In this document: one piece after another, positions 1 through 8,997 of the stretch
How the letters are laid out: every line of letters begins with the position of its first letter
How positions within the stretch are numbered: position 1 is the stretch's first letter
Source: Synura sp. LO234KE
Lineage: Eukaryota > Sar > Synurophyceae > Synurales > Mallomonadaceae
Length of the DNA stretch: 17,861 nucleotides
Reading direction: 5' to 3'
Assembly: GCA_015143735.1 (NCBI GenBank)
Contig: VKHC01000129.1
Location: 1 to 17,861 of the forward strand
Notes under the pieces: model-generated
Database searches by the model: none
Told to the model about the DNA's origin: nothing
Seen by the model: only the letters and a program-made list of their open reading frames with translations
Translations under genes and position numbers: made by a program

Positions 1-540
1 CATACTTATATCAGTCAAGATATTCATGGTGCTACGGAACTGTTAAAAGATATCGATGCTAAGAATAGTGGAATATCCGATACTATTGTCCTTTTTCTAA
101 ATACCGAAAATATTTAACTTTGTTCGAGATGAAGGAAACTTAGCCTGTTGAATGATGAATGCCAGGAAGCTGATTGGAGTGAAGCCGCTAGATTAACTAG
201 CGTTACAGGGAACTTAGCGCTAGAATAAATTACGGACTAGTCCTCTCGATTTGGATAAAGCCAAGCTACGATAGTTTCCTGGTAGAAGGCAGGATTGGTT
301 GCAACAGCATCCCTTGCACTATATTGTGATAAGCTTGGAAACCTGATGTTGTCGAGTAACTGTAATGATTACGGACTGAAAATAGATGAATTTATGTTCA
401 GTGTCCTCAATTAATAGTTTTTTCATTTTAGGGAGCTAGAATGTTCTGTTTGTTTGTTGATGTGGTTAATATACTATTGCTGTCCCTTAAAATCATAGAT
501 TGTCCCGAAAATCATATAGTTATTTACACCACCAATACCT
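1..540. repeat. Dispersed repeat, copy A (uninterrupted)
   Basis: Positions 1-181 resemble 3852-4035, and 182 to about 415 resemble 5331 to about 5570. Shared islands include the stretch around 5-22 (versus 3855-3872), the block around 149-163 (versus 4000-4014), and 'tagtttcctgg' at about 271 (versus about 5427). Similarity weakens after about 415 and may run to about 540. The left edge is cut by the window start. No intact reading frame is seen. Copy A has the two halves directly joined at 181/182, whereas copy B has about 1.3 kb between them. I cannot assign it to a named transposon family. Confidence 0.7.
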
Positions 541-1483
541 CCAAGTATTTCAACTGCTAGCTAACAACTATAGAATATTCCTCCTTATCCTCACCTACCG
601 CCATCGTCCTCGCTCATAGTAATGCCTACTAGCAGTCCCGCGGGCGGCGGCGGCCTGCGGCTGACGTTAACAGTACTATGTATAGTAGGTCGAGAGTGAT
701 CACAAATAGTAACTACTACTAGAAATATTCTTGCATCATAAGGAGTTCGTCTCACGGATTCTAAATAGTACGCGTAACTCTCCTCCGCGCGTCGCTCCTC
801 TCCTAAGTAGTGGTGGCTATCAAAGTTGTGAGATTTTCCGGAAAAGAAGTTATCAAAGGCGCAAGAGAGCACGTTGTGATGATAGTTCAGCCGTTCTCAT
901 CGTCGCCATCCTGACCAATTATGATATTAAAGGTTTAAAACGATTCCCCGATGATTTTGGGAAGGAGCTAGATGATGATACCCCCGCCGAGCGATGATCC
1001 GGCCGACGAAATTCGCTTGGCTGCTTGTGCTATAATTTACCAGTCCGACTGTGAATTAATATTAATGAATTAGTTATCGATTACTCCTTATTTAACCAAC
1101 AAATTTTGAGTAGTATGATTTCTCGCGACCGCCAGCAATCCCAACTCCCCCACTGCTACTTCGTACCACAACTAATGCCTGACTCCACTTATCCACTTAT
1201 GTAGTCTACATCTGCAGCCTAAACTCTTTACTTAGTAGGAGTGAAAATACGCTAGTGCTACTGCTGGTAAATAAAAAAATGGTAGCAACTAAAGACAGAT
1301 AAACTGTTATTCTTAATACCTCTCCACCCCGGAGTCAAACCCATAGTTCCCAAAATATTCAACAAGTGCAGTAATTACATACAGATACCTCGGCGCGCCG
1401 TAAGCGCTTCCCTTCCTTACTGTGAATATAATTATCCTAACCTTGTAGGACGGGCAAGAGGACCTCCATAACCTCTTCACAGC
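541..1483. other. Gene-free spacer downstream of ankyrin gene
   Basis: No convincing gene was found. The stretch 600-1000 is locally GC-rich around 640-665 and carries many TAGTA/TACTA words (for example near 617, 680, 707 and 768), giving short imperfect inverted repeats. A plus-strand open stretch at 731-997 ends in an acidic run but lacks splice support or a recognisable domain. The region after 1020 is AT-rich. Confidence 0.4.
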
Positions 1484-2989
1484 TCATGATAGACGAGCCC
1501 AAGAAGGCATCCGCACCTTCGGCCCTCGACCCAACACTGCGCCGTGGGATGACAACAAGATATAGACATCACCATCGGACCAATTCAGAGCCGTCTCTCC
1601 AAACTGCGGCAGAGATAGTAACAAGAGTGCGAATAAAGAGGATTCGGTTTAATAGGAACAGTCAGGATGATATATACCCAAGTCCCTGCACTAGTTCAGA
1701 ATTTTCATTCAAATACTACTGCAACGCACTGCATCGCATATCCACTGAATCCTATCTCACCGAATTTACAGCATTCGTGTCTGCTCCGTTCTCCAACAGC
1801 AACTGAACCATTGACAAGTGGTTGAAGTATGCGGCGTTCATCAAAGGGGTGAAACCGTTCTGTAAGACACAAACATGGTCAGCAGATCACACACAAGAGT
1901 GGTATGGCGTGGAAAAGCAACCGAGCAAATCGACTTAAATTAAGAATTCATTCGTTACTGCTCTACTTGGTAACTTTGATCAGACCAAATCACATACACT
2001 GGCGGTGGAGTGGGATCGCCATCGCGATTAGAGTAATGCAGCAACGTGGGGGTAGCTCATCCAATCATTCGATGGTTTACTTTGTCTGCTGTGTTGACCT
2101 TGGCCCCCTTGGATATCAGGTAACGGGCGGCGTCTAAGTGTCCCTTGAATGCTGTCATTTCCAATGCCGTGGACCCGGACTAATGAAGAAGCAGCGAGAG
2201 AAATGTAAAGCAACCAAACCGTTACGCAGACAAATATCATTACAATTCAAGATCTTTAGACTCTTTTAGTCAGCATTTCCAATTTGCTAGCCAGAACAAT
2301 AGGAACATCAATTCAAACTATTCTGGACTGCCCTCACGTTATCTGCCTCGTCCACTTCGACGCCGTGGTGCCAGAGCAGTTTCATGGTCTCCACGTGGCT
2401 GTATTCAGCGGCTAAGAAAAACGCAGTTTCTCCAGCCTAAGAAAACGATGATGATAAATTTTTAAATTATCAGCCATGCACTTATCGAACCACAGACTTA
2501 CTTTACTTTTGATTCCGACATTTGCGTTGTTAGCAATGAGCAGTTTAGCCACTTCTGTGTGACCATGCTGACATGCTTGCATCAGCGCCGTTAGGCCGAA
2601 CTAACGTAAACGAGTGCTTAGACGACTTTATTTCATATAACGGCACAACGATTTCATTTGAATGGCATATGACTGTAAGGAATAGTACAACGCATCACAG
2701 AGATTTTGGTTATAGTAGTATCCACGAAAGATTACCGGAATAATATGATGATCCTTTCAATATACGGACGAAATTAGGAACTTACGCGGTCATCTCCCGC
2801 ATCCACTTCAAGGTCTTGTATCTCCATCAGGAGCGTTTTAACTTCCTCGAAGTTTCCGTCGATAGAGGCCCAAATTAGTGAACTCCACGAATACTGAGCA
2901 ACACACAAATGGAAATTTATGTCACGATGAAATATTAAAATATGAAAGCTGTATTTGGTTCCTTTAATGACGAGTAATACCGATTTCAT
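1484..2989 (-). CDS. Ankyrin-repeat protein, seven exons
   Basis: Minus-strand exons in order: 2989-2981 (uncertain first exon), 2893-2786, 2600-2502, 2436-2338, 2179-2081, 1859-1761 and 1603-1484, ending in TGA. All introns are GT-AG, phase 0, of 65-221 bp. The product is about 210 aa. The four exons from 2600 to 1761 are each exactly 99 bp, that is one 33-residue ankyrin repeat starting at the xGxTxL turn (FGLTAL, AGETAF, SGSTAL, NGFTPL) and containing GH.E/D...LL cores such as HGHTEVAKLL. Exon 2893-2786 encodes a first repeat of 36 residues with a small insertion. The last exon begins FGETAL, but its first helix is shortened and it ends in a basic tail. Ankyrin repeats bind protein partners; nothing here identifies the partner. 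No other domain or membrane segment is visible. The 5' end is the weak point: there is no ATG upstream of 2989 in frame, so an extra upstream exon is possible. Confidence 0.85.
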
Positions 2990-3851
2990 CTCCTTGACTT
3001 CCCCGGAGGTATTCCTAGGGTACACTGGCAACAAAACTACTTCTGATAAACACAATATAAACCACCTGACGAGTTAGAGTGACAGGAAAGCTACTAATCC
3101 ATATTAAAAGTAAATGAGAACAACTATTTTAAAAAAAAAATTTCATATTAAACAAATATATGCCTTACTGAGAAAGAATCCAAAGCGTAAAGCGCTCTGT
3201 CCCAATATTTAAAAATATTTAAAAATCATATTGATATCAGAAATAATATGATTACAAACAAATTTCTCGCAAAGGATATGCGCAAGAGATTTAAGCGTGA
3301 TAAAATCATTAGAAAAATAGGAAATTCTACCTGGGATGAATCTTGGTCGCTCGCTGAGCAAATCTGCGGTATAATCGCTTTCGAACATATTTTGTTGCTA
3401 AATAAGAATGCCGTAGCGATAACGCAATTTTGAAAACATATTTCGTTAGTATGCGAACATCTACGAGAAACAGAAACAAAATATGAAGTAAGAAAGTGTT
3501 CTTCATTGATAGCGTCATAGTCTTCCTTACTTAGACAAGCTTGGAAAATATTATATTGTATTTTGTCGGAGGAATATCATCGCGCTTGTCTCTGGTAAGC
3601 TATGTTAATATCGTATTCGATGATCCAACATGAGAAAATTATGTTAGTAAGAACCTTAACTACATTTTATTCACTGTGGTGGAAAATTCCTGTTAAAACC
3701 TCCGTGGCTACATTGCTGTCCTTACACCGCTTAAAATGGCCGTAACAACAGATATCATATATGTTACGACTTCGATTTTATATAGACATGGTGAATGGAG
3801 GAAAATCTGATAAGTTTGGCACTTGATTTTTTTCATTTTCATAAATTACAA
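2990..3851. other. AT-rich spacer upstream of ankyrin gene
   Basis: The segment holds no recognisable gene. It presumably includes the ankyrin gene's promoter (minus strand). It contains a short tandem repeat of a 10-bp unit (aatatttaaa) at 3204-3223 and A/T homopolymer runs around 3130. The short open stretches at 3248-3433 and 3327-3518 show no family resemblance or splice pattern. Confidence 0.4.
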
Positions 3852-4035
3852 TTACTGATATCAGTTAAGATATTTATGATGTTGCTGAAATGTTGAAAAA
3901 TATCGATCCTATTATCCTTATTTCTCAACAAACAAATTATTTTTGATTTTAAATTTGTTCAGGTGACTTCGCTCTACGGCCGGATGGAAACTGAGTCCAT
4001 TGAATGATGAATGCGATGAAAAAATCGATAGAGTG
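3852..4035. repeat. Dispersed repeat, copy B, left part
   Basis: Diverged direct-orientation match to positions 4-181 of the window. Both share the 'gatatcagt.aagatatt.atg' region, an 'aaatatcgat' word, the block ending 'ttgaatgatgaatgc', and a final 'gagtg' at 4031-4035 that matches 177-181. Copy B has small indels relative to copy A. The match stops abruptly at 4035 and resumes at 5331. Confidence 0.7.
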
Positions 4036-5330
4036 TGGTATTGATCCGCAGAAAGCTTATTAGAACGTCTAGAAAAAGAAGAAGTCGGAGAGGGATGGAA
4101 TGAATAGCGCGTGAAATCAGCTAGTTTGGCAGTCAGACTTAGGCTACTTCCCAATAAATTCATATCTCCAACATTTAGTAGCATGTTATTAGCACATCGG
4201 GGCCAGTTTCAGAATAAATTTAGTTATTTGGTCCCCAAGGTGGTTATTCATATCGAGACTACTTTGATCCCAAGTCCTTCTACAACTACTGGACGACATT
4301 CTCTTGGACCAGCGTATTTTGAAATCTCCAAAGGATACTCTGCAGACGTTTTTAAACGATGATTTTGCGCTGTTGTTGGAATCAGTCTAATCTTCGCCTT
4401 TTTCCAACAACAATATTAGGCCGAGTTTAGTCATCAAGGAAATGTAGGCGGTGTATTATATGTATACCTCGGCATTCAGCATATGCCATCCCGCTCCTCT
4501 CTCAACTCATTAAACATATTTCTTTTTGGCGCAGAGAGAGAGAGAAAGGCCTTCGATAAGCCTCCCATCGTCACGTCATCATTTTCTAACGTTTACTGCG
4601 ACAGATGAAAGTTGGTCACGCTATCTAATGTGGTCACTTTGGAGTTGATTGCAGCGGCTTCTTACCGCACAGATCCCTTGGAAGGACCCTTAATACCCTA
4701 ACCTTACTAATCCAAAAGGCACTGCGTGTAGACGACTCGTACACATTCCTAACTGCACTATTACAGATCCGCCGCGGTCTCGACAGCGGCAATTGGCTGG
4801 TACAGTTGCACTCTTCCTCCAACTTAAGCTTGATTGGGAGCGGGGGCCGAGTGTGACGCAAATAAACACACAGCATGAGAGTCTCATCCATTTCGATGTG
4901 CGACTATAAGTGTGGCAACGCTATCAGAGGGTCGTCAGAATATCTCAAATAAAGCGCTACCACTATTGAATTGTCGAGGTAGCAGCTCCAGATGACCTTC
5001 TTCGCGGCCTTGGTTGCACCAAATCGCCCTTAGAAACATCCGCGTCAGCCGCCCTACCGATCGCCCCATGAGAGAGGCTATAATCCAGAAGCCTGTCCCC
5101 CTTGGAAAGAGACTTCAGCGTACGCTATTGCTTTTTCTTTTTCCTTACCCTGTGCAATATTAGGAAAGAAACATACTGCTTCCCCACAGCGTTTGTCTAG
5201 AGGTCTACATACACAACCCAAATCTAAACTACATTCCCCACTACTGCACTCGACTAAAATTACAGCAGATGCCTTTGTCACTTTGGATGGGCCCCGTTCA
5301 CCACTGATGCGGACGACGCCAATTGCAACA
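4034..5330. mobile_element. 1.3-kb insert splitting repeat copy B; possible solo LTR or non-autonomous element
   Basis: This block sits exactly where copy A is continuous (181/182). It starts TGTGGTATTG and ends CCAATTGCAACA. The TG...CA ends, and the weak inverted similarity between the start and the reverse complement of the end (TGTTGCAATTGG), are what an LTR would show, but no target-site duplication is clear. It contains a (GA) run near 4532-4545 and several open stretches of up to 85 codons in both orientations, none with a recognisable reverse transcriptase, integrase or transposase. The alternative is that copy A lost this segment by deletion. Confidence 0.4.
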
Positions 5331-5620
5331 AAGCCACTTGGTTAACAAGCGGTACAGGGAACTTCGTCGTGCTAGAATAATTTTGTGAGCAGTCACCTCA
5401 ATTTGGCTAAAGCCGCGCTACCACGATAGTTTCCTGGACGAAGGCAGGCTTGATTGCAATATCATCCCCTCCTCGACTACATCGGGATAAGTTTGGGAAT
5501 CTAATGTTGCTAATTAGCAATTATGATGAGTATGAGCTGAAAATATTTGTTCTGTTTTAATGTTGAAGCTAAAGTACAAAAATTGTTCCTAGTAAAAATC
5601 ATAAATTTACCACCACACAG
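5331..5620. repeat. Dispersed repeat, copy B, right part
   Basis: Diverged match to 182 to about 415 of the window, possibly extending to 540. The shared blocks run from 'aagcc' at 5331 through 'acagggaactt' and 'atttgg.taaagcc' to 'tagtttcctgg' and 'gaaggcagg.ttg'. The right edge is fuzzy: an AT-rich segment with 'aaaatcata' and 'tttac.ccacca' words may align to 485-535. Confidence 0.65.
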
Positions 5621-5754
5621 GGCAGGTAGTAGCTGCCGATATTGGTAATGGAGGAGAAGAGTAGGGTTAGGTTGTATTAGTCGCACTCCTCCCTGTGGTT
5701 ACTGAGAGTCAAGTAGTCATGTACTTAGATCGCTCCTTCTACTTTAATTAGCTT

Positions 5755-6220
5755 CTACGAATTATCGTCACCATGATGCGAAGCCGCGCGGGGCGAATGG
5801 TCCTCCCCGCGGTCAATGCATATCTTTCTTGAAATAGTAACCTGCTTTTCGGCGGCTCTCACGTAATCCTGTCGTCTGACTACTTCCAAGGAAAATTTGC
5901 CAAGTTGTTGATACTGAGGAGAATGAATGATTCTTGACAGCAAGTCCCCCCGCACTTTTTCCCTACACGATATTCTGATATATCATATATTGCTGGTGGT
6001 GATCTTTTGGACCCTCCAGGTCGGCGGTGATACGGTTGTTGGGAGGAGTATCACGAAGCAGTTGTTTAATTTTCTTTGACTGAGCTACGTATGCTTACAC
6101 CGGCATACGACGCACCTAGTAACTATAGGTAGGAAGAAGATATTTTACTTTCAGTCGCATTAATAGTAGTATGTGCGCTACTATCTGGCACCACAAGAAT
6201 TGTAACCTTTGTGGATACAT
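5755..6220 (-). CDS. Small hypothetical protein, three exons
   Basis: Minus-strand exon model: 6220-6149, 6079-5969 and 5913-5755. Introns are 69 and 55 bp, with donors GTAAAA and GTGTAG and both acceptors CTCAG. All junctions are phase 0, and ATG to TAG gives 113 aa. The first exon encodes a hydrophobic helix (FLWCQIVAHILLLM) followed by basic residues, which would fit a signal anchor. The remaining 89 residues are hydrophilic, with a helical stretch (SLEVVRRQDYVRAAEKQ) and a His/Asp-rich end. The last two exons are better supported than the first, because they stay open and coding-like between good acceptors. It begins only 52 bp beyond the stop of the thioesterase-like gene on the same strand, so it could instead be an alternative 3' portion of that transcript. 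I do not recognise the family. Confidence 0.4.
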
Positions 6221-6272
6221 GCTACACGTTGATTGGTATTGACGCTACAAGTAATATTAATTTACTCTCGTG

Positions 6273-8795
6273 TCATGCCAAGAGATCGGAGAACAAGCTT
6301 TTCACTTCATGAGCATTATCATCATCCTCGTCTTCATCGCGATAAAAATTACCGGAATCTTCGTCGCCCTCTTCTTCTTCTTTCCCGTCAACATCATACT
6401 GCTCCGTCATACTCTTATGCGCGCCATCTACACATACCTTCCCAATCGTGTCTAGAGCTCTTACGATATTGCTCCTCCCACGACTCGTGACTTTACCCGC
6501 CGCACCTTCACTATCTATTCCAGCTTTTGTCTGTTGATTCAGATTATGATTTCCGTCAACTAACGGCCCACCACCAGGCAACAGTAGCACACGGAGAACG
6601 GGAGGAGCAGGCGGAGCGTCAGTAGGGGACCCGGTCGGTAGGAGGATGTCGTCCCAGGAGTAATAGGCCGACCCACGGATATCCTTATTCGCGAAGAAAC
6701 GGAAAAGCGTGAGAGTGCATGGGAGCGGTCGTTCTGGATGGTTCCGATTGGCCTGCATGTCATATGTCTCCAACGTGTGTCGATCTGGTAGAAGAGGGCG
6801 GAGGAAGGATGATATGAGAAAGCAATTGAAGGGATGTTGTTTGTTCAAGAAGGCATGCTTATACGCCTACCCCATCCCGCACATAAATGCAGTGGATGAA
6901 CACCAGGAAACAAGGGGAAGCAATGCAGTTGTGGTACATCGCTATTGTGTAATAGTACTGAAACTTTAGGTCCGGAGATTTGCTCATAAGCGCTCGACCA
7001 ATTCATTCTGTCCTTGAACAACAGTAAAATAATTGACCAAGTTGTACAATCAAAGAGTGTGTATATTGGAAGCGTCAGCTCCGTTAAAATAACGGGAACT
7101 AGAGGGTGAATATGACTCTTAGTAAAATCACAAACGTTACATTCTCATCTATACCTTGTGGATTAGCAAAGAGAAGGAGAGGAATATATACAGAATATAG
7201 AATACAGCCGAGTCGTATATGGCGTCGGGAACTTCTCTCAATATGAATGGTCTCAGAATCGCCTTTGACACAGCGCCATTATTCGGGGCGATGGATGGTG
7301 GTCTATTATAGGTCGCTCACCTGTACGGAAATGAGGGACGAAGGTTTTAAGGATGTCCCTTCTCTCACGGAGGGAGGGCGGCACCACGGCTTCTCGTCGC
7401 AGCATGTCGTCGATGAACAACGTGTCCGAGGCGTTGTATGTCTTCACCGTGTCCCAGTCCTCATTATAGTCGGAGAGTAACTGAAGACGAAGGGCGGAAT
7501 GGGATTGAGGGTATGACGGAGGAAGATGGATAGACAGTGGTACAAGGACGGGATCGAAGCAGTTGGCGGGAGGAGTGAATTTCATCTTTTGATGTGACCC
7601 GTCGTTTGTGGTTCAGAAAGAGACTTGGCTTATTCGCGGGGAAAGGAAAGGGGCGGATGGTGTGCATCACCTTAGGTGCAATGGCATCTGATATAAATAA
7701 ATGGTCTATATCGACGAGCGAGGCTAGTTGCAGTTCCCTTACGAGCTCATAGGCCAGATAAGCCCCCACTTGATGACCAAATATCGCGTATTGAACAGGA
7801 GAGGTGATCCTGTTGTCGTCATTGTTCTTGTCCTCGCTGGTCCCGACGTTTGTTTCGAAGAATGCAGTGATTCGCAAGGCTTCCACGAGATTCGCGATAA
7901 TTTCTAAGCCATAGAAAAGCGCTGGTTCTTGTATTCTGGTACATCTCCCTTAGATATAATAAAAGTCAGATAGAGTCATCGATATATATATCTATATATA
8001 TATATATCTTGCAACTTAAAATTTCATAAAATGGAACACAGCAAAATATGTTCAAGTCTGTGAAATACGTGCCTGGTAAATTAACTGCATATACTTCAAT
8101 ATTATGTAAATTTAAATATTTAGCCCAAGATTGGAAATGCAAGGCGTGCCCTCCATCGCCATGAAAACAAATCAGTTTGCATCTGGAGAACTTATGAGAA
8201 AATTCTAACAGCATGTTTAACATATAAGACCTCGTGCTCATAGGATTATTAAGTTTAATCAGCCATTTGCTGGGCTGCAAGTCCTTCATTATTTTAATCG
8301 TGTGCACTTCTTTGTTTCGCGAAAACTTTTGTTTCCGCTTTTGCGCCATTCTTGCTAAGCTGAACTTAAACGAGTTGAATATAATCTGAGCACGAAATCA
8401 CCTGCGCTTTCTTCACCAAGCTGCATGGCAAAGCTAGAAAAAGCTCGCATCTCAACTGATGACGCTACCGCTTTTACGGTATCACCTGATGCTAATGGTT
8501 CGAGGCTATCACTTTTAGATGCGCTCTCCATATCAGTGTGCACACTGCTCGATTCATCAGAAATAACTGTACTTTTAGCTCCGGATTCAACTTTATTATC
8601 TTGTTGTCGTATCTCCCTCTGAAACTTTTGCGTTATTGCATTCAAGTCAACTAGTTTCCGTCTTGTAGTGTGTTCCAAATCCGAATCAAGTTCTTTAATG
8701 TGATCAACAACATTGCTTCGCATATTTTGCATCCATTCTCTTCTCTCGATAGCACTCGGATCATCGGATGTCGCACCTCGCCTTCTCGGAGGCAT
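6273..8795 (-). CDS. Type II thioesterase-like alpha/beta-hydrolase (catalytic Ser and His missing) with fused N-terminal helical segment
   Basis: Five minus-strand exons: 8795-8402, 8354-8073, 7948-7599, 7480-7321 and 6784-6273. They join in frame to 565 aa. Residues 1-131 are charged and largely helical around 16-65, then Ser-rich. From about residue 160 the order matches type II thioesterases (PF00975 family, which releases acyl groups from carrier proteins of fatty acid, polyketide or peptide synthases): KLICFHGDGG (oxyanion region, near 191-200), VYAVNLPGR (near 219-227), the nucleophile elbow, the LFISDAIAP strand (309-317), a lid ending in LETY (400-403), and PLPCTLTLF...NKD...W (415-439). 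The elbow reads GHQVG (283-287) instead of GHSMG, and the motif normally reading PGGHFF reads PGGGPL (465-470), so Gln285 and Gly468 replace the Ser and His; Asp430 may remain. The C-terminus is very acidic. Hydrolase activity is therefore unlikely; a binding or scaffold role is inference. One intron may be GC-AG (8072-7949). Confidence 0.78.
7949..8072 (-). other. Candidate GC-AG intron with TA microsatellite
   Basis: The exon ends CCAG followed by GCACGT, and the acceptor is ATCTAAG. This junction gives the family-typical Pro-Gly-Arg. A GT-AG alternative shifted by four bases on both sides (8068-7945) keeps the frame and changes only one residue (Arg to Thr). The intron contains a TA-rich microsatellite at about 7982-8008. 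Confidence 0.45.
7982..8008. repeat. TA microsatellite
   Basis: An almost perfect (TA)n run interrupted by single C bases, lying inside an intron of the thioesterase-like gene. Confidence 0.9.
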
Positions 8796-8997
8796 AATAA
8801 TTATATTTAATATGTAGATAAAATTCTAATGATCCTTATTTTCTTTCTTTCTCGTTGATTGTCCTTAAATGTTAATTTTTTTTAAAAATGATCAACTTTT
8901 CTATTGACAATATTGTAACTGTATACAAACGTGTTGTCGCGCGTTTGTTTTTTATTTTAGATTAATTTAATTATACTGTATTAAGGGGTTAGCTTCT
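8796..8997. promoter_or_regulatory. Divergent promoter region, 202 bp
   Basis: The ATG of the thioesterase-like gene (minus, 8795) and the ATG of the CCDC13 homologue (plus, 8998) face away from each other across only 202 bp. This segment must hold both 5' UTRs and both core promoters. It is AT-rich, with a T run followed by A bases at about 8875-8887. No TATA or CCAAT box can be assigned with confidence. A shared, bidirectional promoter is inferred from geometry alone. Confidence 0.55.

Noticed and set aside
731-997. Plus-strand open stretch of 88 codons with acidic end
   Set aside because: No family resemblance, no convincing splice partners, and the first half is repetitive TAGTA-type sequence. 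Not enough to call a gene.
1486-1806. Plus-strand open stretch of 106 codons
   Set aside because: Antisense to two ankyrin exons and an intron; the minus-strand reading has clear ankyrin repeats.
4634-4891. Minus-strand open stretches inside the repeat insert
   Set aside because: Cys/Arg-rich but no reverse transcriptase, integrase or transposase motif; treated as part of the insert only.
7253-7585. Separate minus-strand ORF beginning near 7585
   Set aside because: Its useful part (7480-7321) is an exon of the thioesterase-like gene; the rest is intron on both sides.
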